A stretch of DNA of 64,000 nucleotides, taken from NCBI GenBank assembly GCA_951230915.1, contig OX579635.1, positions 5,084,001 to 5,148,000 of the forward strand, read 5' to 3'. The translations under genes were made by a program, and so were the position numbers. Shown piece after piece: positions 48,143 through 61,518 of the stretch. Source of the DNA: Antitrichia curtipendula. Taxonomy: Eukaryota; Streptophyta; Bryopsida; Hypnales; Leucodontaceae. Under the pieces are notes generated by a model, which searched no databases, had not been told where the DNA came from, and worked only from the letters and a program-made list of their open reading frames with translations. Numbering within the stretch: the stretch's first letter is position 1; each line of letters opens with the position of its first letter.

Positions 48143-51100
48143 AAGCTGCAGCCGTTCCCTGTCATTCCCCAGCATATTTCTCTATGTGTACTGGTCACTC
48201 TGACTGTTAGAATCTGGCCTTCAAGCGTTACATACTCTCTACTTTGCATCCTAATTGTAATTCGCTGACCAAGGTATTGTAACGGTCATGCCTGCAGTCC
48301 CTGGACGAGGATTCATAATTCTATGTGTCAATTTCGTCCAACTTCATGTGCACGTTTTGAGATCTCAAAATAGAGTTCCTGCAACTGTCTTCTGGAGCTT
48401 TCGAGCGCTTAAGTAACTGTCGGAAACTGGAATTATAGGTGTTTAGCAGAGTTGCAAAACAACATGTTTTTAAAAAAAAAAAAATGCAATATTAAAAACA
48501 TTTGAAACGATTCTATGCGGGTTATTGATTTTGGATTCAAGGGATGGAGTTTTTGCATGGACGGAAGCTAAGGTAACAGGTCCAGAAATTGTCCACCTAA
48601 GAGCTGAAACTGAATTTTGAGGAGGCAAAGCTTCTTGAATAATTTTCAGTAAATTTTCCTTGAAAGACAAATGGCATCTAACCCAAGTTGTTTCATATTT
48701 TTTGGAGCTTTGTGGAATTAGTTCTAAAATTTTGAAGTTGAAATGGCATAGGGCTTTAAAATTGCCCACCTCTTAAAATGTATACTTTTTGTTCATTGTT
48801 GAAGGCTATGAAAAAGTAGCATGTACACATAGTGTATATTTGAAGATGTGAGCGGTTTAAGAGCCTATTACCTTACATTTATAGTCAATGTGAGGAAGTT
48901 TGAGTCAGTCTTCTATAAGCAAGTGAAGTGAAGTGCTACATGGACTTCATGTAGTAAATTAAATTTGTTAGAACATTGTTCACTAGTTAATTAAAAACAC
49001 TGTCTTGGGTTCTACCCGTGGAGTTGTAATCTACAACCAAGAAAAAGGTTTTCAATGATGCCAAAGAGCCTTCATCATTTATTATTATAAAATAATTACA
49101 AGTTATTTGAAAATCTTTTGACAATCTACAATTGATATTGTTTAATGTTGGCAAATTGACATGTCCAATATCTATTGGATGGTTGTAGTAAGGTGTTGGC
49201 CATGTAGTTCCAAGTCTTATTAGTCTTTGTAAAATTATTTAAATAAGAGCATTATTTGTAAATGCACTTTGTGTTAATCATTGCTAAACAACTTTGTTTT
49301 TTGCTCTTTGGTTGGCTACTAGTAATTGCAAGTTTGTCCTGAATTTCTTGGCTTGCAATGCAAGAAATAGGCTTCATTGTTGTTCATTTTGATTGTCTCT
49401 TTTTATGACATCTTATAGACATATTTTGAATTGTCTTCAACTCTGTCTCACCATAATTATAATTAGATTGTTCATGGATTTTCTTTGTTATACTTTCTTC
49501 ACTTATTGACTTACAGTCTTCTCATGCTTTTTGTTGTATTTTAGAAACATGCTTATAGATTGTCTTTTATATGTGTAATTAACACCATTCACAATCTCCA
49601 TGTTCTTTGTGTTTTGGTGCACTTTGGAAGCATACTTTAAGATTGTCTTTTGAATTACATCTAGACAACATTGTGTTCATTTTTGGTTATATCATATTTA
49701 CACACTTTATAGATTATATCAAGTATGCAAAGTTGAACTTGTACTAATTAATAATATTCTTGGCAAAAATGCAATTGTAAATTCTTTGTATGTTTAGATG
49801 AGGGGCCTCTCTATGATATTTGTATTTGTTGTGCTTATACTTACCATTCTTGTAAAAGGGTACCTAGTTCCAATTCCGTGTTGGAAATTATCACCAATTT
49901 TGAACCACAACTCCAATCTGACACGTGCAATTCTTACTTTGTATTGGGATTTGCCCAATGAGGAACTTGAGGGTGATCTCTGTAATCGATTTTAACAAAG
50001 GTGCTTTTGGTCGATGCTCACAATGCATTTAATCCAAGAAGTTTTTACAATGTCTATGTTGATAATCTTTTGTTTTAGAGTACAACACCAATGGTAATAA
50101 TTGTCTTCATAGATTGTCTAGGATGGACACTATTGAACTATTAGATTGTAGATTTTACATTCTTAAAGATTTGGCTACTAACAATCTTATTAGCTTTAAA
50201 TGTAGGGACTTGTTAGTTGCTTTATATTGTGTTGACCTACATGTCAACTACAAGGATTTGTGGAAGGACTACAATATGATTTCCTCTAAAGTTTTCATTT
50301 GAAAGTAAATCAAATTGTATCTTTTTTTGGTTCTCAATTGTTGAAAGTATTTTTAAACTAGTGATATTTTTGTTATCAAAATTCTTGTTTAATTTTAAGA
50401 TCTCATATCCCAACCTAAAATGTTTAAAAAAGAATCTCATTGACATTGCACGCTTCACAAACTCATTCAAGGTTCTATTTAATTATCTTTATTGTTGCAA
50501 CATTCTTACTTTATCCTAGTAAATTGTAGTCCATAGAAGACATTGAATTCATGTGACAAGAAGAATAAAAAGTTTGGTTTCAATCAAATTGCATATGGGA
50601 CTTTTGCCTATTGAATGACTAAAAAAAAGTTTGCGTGTAGTTTATTATTCCTTAGATTTAGTGTTAGTCAATTGTAGAAAGGCATTTTTTTTTGGCTTTA
50701 TACGAAGTAAGCTTTGAAAAGTGTTATGAAAGCTATTATTGACGTCAATTACATTTTGATTAAATTTTTTTTTGGCAAAGTGTTTAGGATCCCTAGTTTT
50801 CAATTCAATTTTCAATGCTTATAGAAAACAATATCTTGTGTCTGGGATTCAAATGTTGTTCAATGATATCCAATTGAAATTTGAAAGTTCAAAATCTTAA
50901 AATCTTGAAGCATGAGAGTATGCAAGTTTCTAAAAATCTAAACTAAAGAATTAAAAATTTATAAATTTTGAATTAATAAATGTAAAAAATTGTAGTTTAC
51001 AAATATATAAAATTTTAAATTAGTAAATTAGATCATTTATCAAATTTATAAATATAATGTATTCTTTAGTCTTAAAATAATTGAATCAAAACAAATCTTT

Positions 51101-51266
51101 CCTATTAAAATTTATTGTTTATAAAAGTATAAAACCACTCATATTACAAGTGGTTTTTAAAGTTGGGACTACTCATAGCAGTGAAAAAATGAAAAGTATA
51201 GTTTGAAGGAGTTTGTTGAGGATTTTGACATTTGAATTTGAGATCATTAATTTTGTGCATACAAGG
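48143..51266. other. AT-rich intergenic DNA
   Basis: 48150-48450 is mixed-composition sequence upstream of the PLAC8-like gene. Beyond that no gene or clear repeat was identified. Frames at 49798-49995 and 50114-50302 are short and unlike any family. Confidence 0.5.
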
Positions 51267-52159
51267 TTAATCCCTAAAGTCCATAGGACCTTTTTTTTTT
51301 TAATCAAATTCCACTCAAAATTGTCATCTCTATTGCAAAGTGCAAAAAAATTTAGAATTTTTTTGTGCATATTTAAGAATAGCATCTTGCATTGGACTAG
51401 TATAAGAATGTATGGAAGAAATATCAGAAACTTTGACCATATTGATAGCAAAATATTTGCGTTAAAAGTGAAGAAAACCAATTTTTTTGCACCTTGCATG
51501 CCTAGATTTTATGGCTTTGAATCTTCTTAGCTTAAAATTTTGTACTACACATGTTGAATAAAAAAAAATTATGTTGAAGAATCAAGTCAAAATTCTAGGA
51601 TTTTTTTTCGTTCTTTAAAAATAAGTAGAATGAGGTCTGAGATTGAATGAAAAGCTAAACTGTTAATAACTCCAAGATAGAATTGAAACACAATAATTCC
51701 AGGGATGGGATTGTTCTTGCATGTAAATTAAATCATGTCAAATTATATATGTTTTTTAAACATGAAAATTGCATTAAAAAATGAATTTTATCAGTTATTT
51801 TTTCAAATATATGTTTTGATTACCTATAAAACAAGATAATGATTGTTCCATCACTAGTCCAAATAGATTGAATCAAAACTTTCCATGTAGATAAGAGTAT
51901 TTTCTATGAGAAACAAAATTTGAAAATTTTATTTTGATTCTTTGTGATTTTTTTGGTGTTGCTCAATGAACCTTGTTTTGGACTTAGGATGGCAAAACTT
52001 TCACTTTGGGGCACCAATTGAAATAAATATTACATTCCTAGAACACTAATGTGTTTTTCTATCTTCAAGAAAAGGTTCAAAAAATCACAATGAAAAATGA
52101 GACCTTAGAAGCCTATTGAAATATGTTTTGTCCCCTAAAAAATACCCGTCGGGGGTTAA
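51267..52159 (-). mobile_element. TTAA-family element, diverged subfamily, copy A (893 bp)
   Basis: Begins TTAATCCCTAAAGTCC and ends GGGGGTTAA. The interior matches the reverse complement of 55004-55937, including CATCTCTATTGCAAAG, CAGAAACTTTGA and TTAAAAGTGAAGAAAAC. The right terminus has decayed. No transposase frame. Confidence 0.7.
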
Positions 52160-55003
52160 GTTGGAGTTTGTTTGCTACCTCAACAAACTAGTATTCGGGA
52201 TGTTTCTTGAGTATTACCAGTTGACTATTTTCCTTTACTTCCCACATTGAACCGTTTTTTTAAGTACCAAGTCTGTTTGATTTCCTCTATTTTTTCCTCT
52301 AATAAAATAAAAATTATATAGATTTTTTCATTAGATTTTTGCCAATGTTTTCAAATTGCTAATGTTTTTTTTTTCCAATCCCACTAACTGACAATAAACT
52401 AATAATTGGTAGTTTTCCTTGAACCATTAGGAAAATTTTTGGCCTTGCAAAAGGTTGCGAAACTACATGGCAGCTGTGCAATTACATGGAAGAAAAAATA
52501 TATAAAAATCTGACAGGGCACCACTAGTGCCACATTAGATTGGCGATTTAAAAAAAAATTATACTTGCACCGGAGGACGGGGGGTTGAAAATGAAAATCA
52601 AATGGCCCTATGCAGGGTTCAAATTTTTCCTAATGATCACGTCACAACTATTCATTGACTCTATGTAGTAGTTTGGTTTATCCAAAACACCCTATGTGAA
52701 GGTCAGATTCTTCATCAATGAAGTCATTTTCTATTTTTTTTTTAAAAGTCAACCACATGTCATCTTGTGAATGGTGTGAAGTGACGTGGATCCTTGAGAA
52801 TTTGACTTGGAAGTTCAATTTCGGCACCTGAGTGCTGAATCAGACCTTGAAAGCACGTGGGTTCAGTACTTGACAGTGGGAAATCTGAATGGAGTAGCTC
52901 CCCGGGCTAACAGTGGGTGGGGGCCTAAGCTAAATCGAAGTACCCCAAGCTATTTGCAACTTGGCTACCTGTGACTTCCTGTCTGGGCTAAACTTCAAAT
53001 GTAACCCTGACTTCTGACACAATTTCAGGTCTATTTTTTTTAGCCCCCCTTCTCTTTTTTATTAGTGCCGGAGGGGGCTACATTGAGGGCTAAAACACCC
53101 GAGTCTACCCCGGACTAAATGCTTCAAATTTCCCAGTGTGAGAGAAGGCATCGATCTTGGCTTGCATTGCCGGGGTTCCATTCTGCGGAGGATCGAGAGC
53201 CATCATGCATCTTACTGAAAAGAGCTGATCGATCGATCGAAGAGATTCGACCCCTCAAAGATCGATCGACCCCTCAAAGGTCGAAAAGTGCTTAAATTTC
53301 ATCATTCTGTTTAATATTTGTTTGAAAGTACTGATCGAATCGAACATTCAAGAGCTAGGCGGCAGACATTGATCGATCGAGGGACCCAAAGTTTGTGCAC
53401 GCACTTGGGTCCCTCCCTCGATCAATGTTTGTGCACTTTTGATCATTGACGACTTGAATTCCGATTCATGATTGATTGGAATCGTTCGTTCATTTCATTC
53501 AATTGGCTAGCTAGCTGTGGATCGATCGGAGCACCCATGCCACGCCAGTCACAGCGAACCTGATTTCACTTTCTTTTGTTGGGTCGAGCGAGTAGAGTTG
53601 CTTTATATATCGATCATTCAGTCCTTTTCACGGAATCCAATATGTCGTACAGAAAAAGTGTGCTGCACTGTAGTTCTTTAGTCAATTTCAACAATGGTGC
53701 CGGTCTTCAAGGAACTGCGTGTGCCGACCTCAACTCAGTTTGAACTCACCTTCAGTTGGAGTGACTCAGCCGAACAGCAACTGAAGGGAGTCAGCCAACT
53801 GAACTTAACTGCATAACCGGTTGTTGACTTTTTCAATGCTAACGTGGCACCTTCCCACTGGCAACCCGTCACCATTGCCATTACAAGTTGCAACTCATAA
53901 CCTTCTTTCCTTTCAACTTGCTTCCTACACCTTGGATCATGAAGATCACAGGTTGTGATTGGAAAATGTACAACTGGTTATGTACGATAACCTATTCGCC
54001 GCTAGCACGGCTCATTGGTTATCTAATACATCTTTTTGGATGAACAAAAGCGGGCATTTTTTAAAAGAGTTTCTAGGAAACTTACAGACTCCTACCTACT
54101 CTACCATCCACTACGGCCGCAAACTTGACCTTTGTCGCTTCTCACTCACTAGAGGCTGGAAATGATCTAATGGTAGTAGGCAAGTCGGCCGGCCCCACAT
54201 TTTGTCGTTTGTGACTTTTTTTCTCTCACCCCATGTTACTATTTTAGGGAATGAAAAAGCGACAAGATTTGTAGTAGTGATCCAATCTTGACATATATTA
54301 TATTTTTATTTAGGGATCAGAAATGAATTTGTTGCATGACTATTGCATGTGATAAAATGTTTCAGATAGCATTCTTCGAAGTGACTAAATAAGCAACAAG
54401 TTGCAGCAAGCTATTTCTACTTCCAAAATAGGTGCTACTTTTGTATTTTTCTTTTCATGTGATCTTTTGTACATTTGTTTGTTAGAGTTTAATTGATTGA
54501 AAATATTTAGAACCGTGTGTGACAATGTGAGAATGCTACTCCCTATAAAACTACGAGCATCACAACTCTAGTCAACTTACATAAGAAATGAATTCTTGAG
54601 AATGATAGGCCCCAATTTGCATTATCAATGTATGAGGACATGGAATAGTATTTTAATGCATTTATATGTATTTTTACCTAAATTACAAAATATATTGCTC
54701 ATTAAGGCCTCCTTGAGTTCCATTTGTTCTTTGATTTCTTTGATTAAAATTGATGCCTTACAAAGTTTGAATGTATACTATTATTGACATTTGAAATAGG
54801 CCAATTAAAGGTTAGTATTTTGCCTTTCTACAATTGTAATGATGAGATTAAAACTTTCCAATAAGGGGATAAAATTTTATTTGTGGCCTACTTTAGGATG
54901 TTATTGTAGAACAACATGAATTTTCTATGACCTTTTCTTCCAGTAAGAAACTAGATTGATCTACATACTTAGAATTGAAGTATTTTCGCAAGCCTAATTC
55001 AAT
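52160..55003. other. Intergenic DNA with a GC-rich, GATC-rich segment
   Basis: 52840-53280 is much richer in GC than its surroundings. 53228-53540 contains repeated GATCGATCGA and a perfect-looking hairpin, listed separately. A short run reading CCCCTCAAAG occurs twice near 53251-53279. No protein gene is recognised on either strand; the frame at 53959-54165 has no family features. Confidence 0.5.
53367..53427. ncRNA. 61-nt hairpin with 21 of 23 paired bases
   Basis: CATTGATCGA at 53367 pairs with TCGATCAATG ending at 53427. After two mismatches, GAGGGACCCAA pairs with TTGGGTCCCTC. The loop is about 14 nt. The size and pairing resemble a small-RNA precursor, but a chance or transposon-derived palindrome is equally possible. 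Flanked by GATC-rich sequence. Confidence 0.35.
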
Positions 55004-55937
55004 TTAGCCCCTAAAGTCCCAAAGTCCTTGCAGAGGTCTCTTGGGATTTTGGATAGGCTCGTGTCATCTCAGTTTTTGACTTGAATTTTTGAAATTATTT
55101 TTGAAGATAGGAAATTAGATTAACTTTGTATAAATATATAATTTTTATTTCGATTGGTGCTCAAGAACAAAAGTTATGCCACCTTGAGTCTAAAAAACAG
55201 CTCGAGGGATAGCTCAAACAAGATCACAAAGTTTAAGAAAAAGTTTAATTAAATTCTTTTCCTCAAAGATCATATTTTTTTCTACACTGATTTGAAGCTT
55301 TGATTTATTCTATTTGGACTAGTGATGAGAAAGTTATAGGCAATCTTGTTTGGAGGGCAATTTAAGCACTTTTTTCAAAAAAATTACTTATAGAATTCAT
55401 TTTTAAATGCAATTTCTACAATTTTTCAAAAAAATTGTTAGACAAGGTTAGGTTTGCTTGCTAGGACAATCTCACCATTGAAATGATTGTCTTTCAAATC
55501 CATCTTAGAGCTATTAATGGTTTAGTTTTTCCTTCAATTTTGAACCTACTTCTACTTAATAATTTTTTAATTAGTAAAAATTAAGTGTTTTTTTGTTGAA
55601 TTTTGATCCTAGATTCTCAACACAAGTCCTCAACATAAAAAATTAGAAAATCAAAATCAATAGTGCAAAATAGTTAAGAAGGTTTAAAGCCAAAAAAAAT
55701 TAGTTGAACAAGGTATAAAAAACCCTTGTTTTCTTCACCTTAAATGCAGAGATCTTGCAATCTATGCAATCAAAGTTTTTGAAATTTTTTCTAAGCATTT
55801 TTATGTTAGTGAAGAATAAGATCATACGGTTAGATATGTAAAAAAAACAATTTTTAATTTTTTTTTCTCTTTGCAATAGAAATGGCAATTTTAAATGTTT
55901 TTTGATGGAAAAAAGGCCTTGGGACTTTAGGGATTAG
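55004..55937 (+). mobile_element. TTAA-family element, diverged subfamily, copy B (934 bp)
   Basis: Starts TTAGCCCCTAAAGTCCCAAAG and ends CTTTGGGACTTTAGGG-like sequence (CCTTGGGACTTTAGGGATTAG). TTAG occurs at both outer edges, where other copies have TTAA. The interior is homologous to 51267-52159 in opposite orientation. It is more distantly related to the 37980/57405/61519 group, sharing the region around GATTGCAAGAT. Confidence 0.75.
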
Positions 55938-57404
55938 AGTGGTAGAGAAAGAGAGATAAAATGATCATTTTAATAAAATTGTACTTTAGGTACAATAAAA
56001 TATTTTTGGATTTTGCCTACATTGGTACCATGTAGCGTGCTTCTACCCTACGTATATTTGGGACGTGGGAACCAACCCTTTTTTTAAGCTTTTTGAGAAA
56101 GTGCCAAGATGGCGATCACTTAAAATTTGGTGAAGCATTGTATTTCTATATTCATCCATCTTTTGGACCAAAAAATACTTTTCAGTCATATCTATGCACT
56201 TTTTCATCCAAATTTGGCGACTTCATCCACATTTTAAATAGAAATGGGAAATTTTTGGCGAAAAAGGATTACTTTTATCTGGCAAAAAGTAGAATTTTAT
56301 TTTGAAATGGTGCTATCTGGCCCCATGGTGCCAAAAAAAAGGGGTGCTGGGAACTATTGTACACTATAGTTAAATGTCTCCCTATGCATATTGGAAGTTT
56401 TGTTAAAATGGTAGTATTTCATGTGCCATTTATAGACTGCATGGTCTAAATATAAACTACCATCTAGGATAGGTTTAGATTTTAGATATCTTGGATTTGT
56501 ATAGATTTCAAAAATCTAGGACTGGTATAGATTTCAATTGAATTATAAAAGTGGCATCTAGAACAACTGTAGATTTCAGACATCTAGAATGTTTGTACAA
56601 TTCAAACTGTCCAATCTAATCCCATTAAAGATGTTTTTTGGAGGGTCTGGAGGGCCATTTTGGGCCTGTTCTCGGTGTTGTTCCCCCGGCAGTAAAAGAA
56701 CAGCTGCTATTAGAATTTCTTTTTTGAAAAAATAAAAAATAAAAAATAATTAAAATCTTAAAATGAAAAAACAAGATGAACAAATTTTATTTATTTATTT
56801 TTATATGACATAGCAGTCCCTCTGCTACATCACCCAACTGCTGCAGCGCAATTCCAGACAACTCCAGAGTCCGGGAACCCTGGAGAACTCACAACCCTCC
56901 ACAGGGGCTGAAAAACATGTATGGTAAAAACTGCCAAAGTAGCGGAATAGTGCCATTTTAACAAAATTGCCTATGCATAGAAATAATAAAATTCTATAAA
57001 TAATACTTTTTCAAATTCTTTTGGTCGTGATTGACCAAATTTTAAAATGAAGAAGAATTGTCCAATTGTTTATGACATAGATAATAACTGGCTCATATAA
57101 AATGATAATAGCAAAAAGCCTTGGAGGGGGGTACGTTGTATTATAATTATAACATGCAATAGAGTTAATCATAAAGTGTGTGCAATGAAGGACCATCAGC
57201 CGGAGTTTGAAAAAAAAGCATAGAATGAATTTCTTCAAGTACCAAAACTAGGATTTGATGGAGTTTGGTATTGTGTTTCTTTTGTACTATTCTTATTTAA
57301 GCCTTCCTTTGACACCCCTAGTACAAACTAGAGTTCACTTTTCAATTAACTCCAATAACTCTAATAACTTATGTGAGCTCTGTCGACAAAGGATAAAATT
57401 AATC
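55938..57404. other. AT-rich intergenic DNA
   Basis: No gene recognised. 57257-57332 is one side of an inverted repeat whose partner lies just right of the next element (58352-58400), so the copy at 57405 probably inserted into another element. Confidence 0.5.
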
Positions 57405-58347
57405 TTAACCCCTAAAGGACCAAACACCGTTTTTTGACAACATAGCGATTTTGGGCAGCTCACTATGACCGGAATTTTTCTTTTTTTTCTTTGAAATTTT
57501 CACATAAGATGTGCCCGAGGAGTAGCTATAAGGTCCAACAATTTTCGTAACTTTTGACTACATGGTTAAAAAGTTATTGCATGATATGTCATTTTCATTG
57601 TTCGGCGGGCAGCCGGGGCAGCAAAAAAAACTTCTTTAAAAATCACTTTTTAAAAAAACTAAAATTTGAAATTGGTTCTTTAGATTTATATGTACGTGGG
57701 AGGCTTTGAATCATTCCATTCCGATCAATGAGTCAAAAGTTATGAGGAATCTTAGTTTGAGGGTAGTTATGGAATCTCTATTCTAAAATAAACTTTGAAG
57801 TCCTTTATTTAACTCAATTTTCAATATTTTTGAAAAAAAATAAAAACATTGGGTGTAGATTGTTTATTACAACATTACAATCGTTGGGATTGGCATTTTT
57901 CAATTTCATAAATAAATTCTTGACAATTTAGTGCTTTGAATCATTCTCTACCTCTTCCTACTTACTATTTTTTTCCTATATGTTGTACAATTCCAAATGA
58001 TCTGAAAATTTTCAAGCATGTAGCCAACTTGCCTTGAAGAATAAATCCAAAGAGTAACCATCATTTTGGACATTTTTTCATACAAATAAGACCTTGTGGA
58101 GGGCAGCTGCCCGTTTTTTCGCAGGGACAAAAAAAGGGTTTTTGTCAATTCAAACGCTATTATCTTGCAATCCACTTGGCGGAAAATTCTGAAATTTTTT
58201 CCACATCTTCTTAAACAAGTTTACTACAAGATCCTACGGCTACAAGTGTTCAAAAATGTTTTTTTTCTAAAATTTGGCACTAGTGTTAGAAATGGCAGTT
58301 CTAGAGCGGTTTTGGTGAAAACATAGTCAAAAACCTTTAGGGGTTAA
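57405..58347 (-). mobile_element. TTAA-CCCCTAAAGG element, copy 2 (943 bp)
   Basis: Starts TTAACCCCTAAAGGACC and ends CCTTTAGGGGTTAA. Inverse orientation relative to copies 1 and 3, identified by the internal order of CATAGTCAAAAACC and CTCGGGCACA-type phrases. Inverted-repeat sequence on both outer sides indicates nesting in another repeat. Confidence 0.85.
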
Positions 58348-58846
58348 AGTTATCCCCAATTTGTACCAAGGGTATCATAGGAAGGCTTAACTAAGAATAA
58401 GGTAGGAGGCTTTGAAATAGAATGGGCATTAAGAACGGACCCAATAAATGGCTGTAAAATGGACATGAGTTGGTTCTGAAATTGACATGTATAATCATTG
58501 AATGAATCAAGGAAAGAAGCATTATCAATTGCAAGAGCCAATCATTTGCTTTGCTTTCCCCATCTTTCTTTAGAATTGCAAGTGAATCGTTTATAAAAGA
58601 CTTAGGGTCATAAATAGGGACTTATGACCCAAGTCGTTGAAAATTCACAAGTAATTCAAAAATGATTGGAGAAATATGAAACCACTTGGATCAGATTCCT
58701 CGTCTATTTCTCTTTGTCTGAAAATGAGGTAAAATTATTCCCATCCAATGAAATACACTCAAAAAGGCGGACCAGCCCTTAGATGTGCCATTTATGAGCC
58801 TCCTACCTTAGTGCAAAAGAAACACAACAAGTCAAACTCCATAAGA

Positions 58847-59093
58847 CCCCAATTTGAGGGCTAGGGTGAATTGACCCCCTCATTGCTTCACTTGGGCAAA
58901 TACTGGAATTTTTATTTGCAACATATGATTTTTTTTTGAAATTCAGAATTCATATTTGCAGTCAGAGGCCCGAAATTTGGTGATAAAGGTTAAGAATTAT
59001 CAATAAACGCAACACAAAATAGGGGGGATTTTCTATAACTTATACTTGGTTGGGGCAATGAGGGGGTGAATTTTCCTTAGCCCAATTTAGGGG
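58847..59093. mobile_element. 247-bp MITE with ~38-bp inverted ends
   Basis: The left end CCCCAATTTGAGGGCTAGGG continues to CCCCCTCATTGC. The right end GCAATGAGGGGGTGAA continues to CCCAATTTAGGGG. The two ends are reverse complements with a few mismatches. No coding frame. Confidence 0.7.
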
Positions 59094-60879
59094 CTTGAAA
59101 GAGTTTTCTCCTGTGTTTTTTCCAAACTCCAATTCTTGGTCCCTCATTTTGCACACTATCTTCATTTTAGTGTTAACTTTGTTTGATTTCTGGACTCAAG
59201 TCAAACCCGAGTCAATTTGCTAGCCAAAATATCCTAAGAGAAGGGTAGAAGGCCTCTGGTGATGCATCGTAATGATGTAGTAAATTGCGCAATAATGCAT
59301 CGTAATGATGTGATAATTATTAAATTAACATGCAAACCTATGAAACAACAATAACCACACGATAACTATTGACAAATTGTAGGTTGTAAACTTTGTGATG
59401 TGGTGAAAGGGTCTTGCTTAAAAAAATTGGAGTCCCCAAATTATTTGTGTGTGAGATATAACTGAGCAAAGAGCAATACAATGTTTTTTTCTCAAGGTTG
59501 CCTAGGCTTTTGACAATGTGGCTATGTCAAGCTTTCAAGCCCCATAATTTGAATTCTACTTTGCAAAAAGATCTAAAGACTTTAGATTTGAATAGAGTCT
59601 CAAATTAAAAAGGAATATGCAAATTTTTAAAGTAAAATAATACTCAGCTCAAATTAGAGGTAAAAAAACAACACAAAACATGATTCTGTAACCAATTGTT
59701 GAATCTTTGTAAAAATTAGATACTCTAAAAGGTAATTTGATTTTTCAAGCTCAAAAAGAAAATGAGAGAAGAAATCCAAAACTTAATACTTTATTTTTTG
59801 GATGCGACACTAATTTATCTAATCACACTATTTTAAATCAATGCAATTAAAAATATTATTGAATTGTATCCACGTTTCACAAAATTAATGTTTTGTAGAT
59901 GTAGAATGAATATAATTTAGTGAGAATTTTTGTGGAGTGCATTTCTAATTCTCAAATGATAGTTTTAATCTTTCAGCCTATTGGAAGTGAATAGGAGTGC
60001 TAATTTGGTGTTATTGTTAGCATAGTTGGACTTATATTTCAATTGGTAGAAGGTAGCCAAGTTACCAAGATAAAATTGTCATGTTGAATGGGATGTTAAA
60101 AGTTGTGGTTTCCTATTTGGAAGTTGGAAATTGGAATGGTGGAAAATGGGAGGTATTTAGTCTTCTTCCAAATTGGATTTTGTCACCCACTGTTGAGCGT
60201 GTCCAATGAGAGTCCCAGTCCAAGTTGGATGTGTAATTTTTTTTTTGTGGGAGTTTGTGAGATGATGAGTTTGAGATGTGTCGATGGGTGTGGAGTATGT
60301 GAATGTTAGATGATGAGAAGTTGATAGTTTTGTTCTAATTGATGGAGTTGTGATGCGAGGATGTGGACTAGTTTTTGAACTTGTGGAACTATGCTAATTG
60401 TAGCGGTGATGTATTCACCATTCGGTATAATATGATGCAATTTCAGGCCCAATTGGTTGTAGTCTGTGTGATGTGTATATAGGATTCACATCTCCTTGTT
60501 TGAGGATGTGCTATTCAAATTGGGAAAGAAACCTATTAGCATGGATTTCATACTTAATTGTCTCCCTTAAAACGAATTTATTATACTAAAAGGATAATTT
60601 CCGAATTGGTCATAATTCTCCTTCAACAGTAGATGAAACTAATTTTGCACCCTCATTATTAAAACAAGCAACTATATTATTTTCTTGTTGCAGTAGAAAC
60701 AAGGAATTAGAAACCAAAGTGGTGATGAAGGAGCAATGCCCCTCTTTTCATTTATATATTGTTTAAAGTGGGTCAGTGAATTTTGAATAAGGTAGCTGTT
60801 TAAATTTCCTTTCAATAAAGTAGCTATCCTCCAAATCTTCACTTTTTGCTATTGTGCTCACTTACTATCAATTGATTGT

Positions 60880-61110
60880 TCAAATTTCCATTCATTTTCT
60901 TGTTGACAAATGAAAAAAAAATTCAATTCATCCAAGAACACAATGTTTGCATACCTTATGCAAAAGTTATGAAGGGCCAAAGTTTTTTTTTAATAGATGT
61001 TTTAAAATTGTTTCTTCCATATATATACATATTGATTTTGGAGATGTACATAGAATAATGATGGTAGTTTTAGCTAGGGTGTGATTTTAGGTCTAAGATA
61101 GGCACTCACC
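60880..61110. repeat. Dispersed repeat, related to 63041-63326
   Basis: Shares ATGCAAAAGTTATGAAGG, GTTTCTTCCA, ATTGATTTTGGAGATGTA and a closing GGTAGTTTTAG/TAGGCACTCACC with 63101-63326. Same orientation. Confidence 0.6.
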
Positions 61111-61518
61111 GAATGCACCATTGACCCTAAACGGTCATCTTCACTCTACAAACATCTCCAAAATCAATTATGTCCCTATGTAGAAGAAATTGTTTTAGAA
61201 CCAAACTTTGTTACTTCATAACTTTTGCATATGATCAAAATATTGCGTTCTTTAGGTTAGCTACACCTCAAATGGCACAAATAAGCTTTGTAGCAAACCA
61301 ATATGCTTTAGAAAATGAACAACAGTTTTTGCACATGAAAGACTATGAATCAAAATGCAAGTGGTTCCATAATTTTTGGACACATTATGAATTAGTTACA
61401 AATTTTCCAAGGTGCAAGGTGTAGGGTTCAAGAAGCATCATGTAGATGATGTCCAAATGCATTTGATGCACACAAAGAATTGACACTTGTAGTATCAAAA
61501 CATGTCATATAGAAGAAG

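Larger units (their letters stand above)
58348..61518. other. AT-rich intergenic DNA with small MITE
   Basis: Contains the 247-bp element at 58847-59093 and a repeat near 60880-61110. No protein gene was identified; the frame at 60103-60309 is composed of G/T-rich low-complexity sequence. Confidence 0.5.

Noticed and set aside
47987..48268. Open frame through the 93-bp array
   Set aside because: Same reason: a multiple-of-three tandem repeat. No protein family match.
48143..51266. Possible decayed LTR retrotransposon
   Set aside because: No gag/pol motifs, primer binding site or paired LTRs could be seen.
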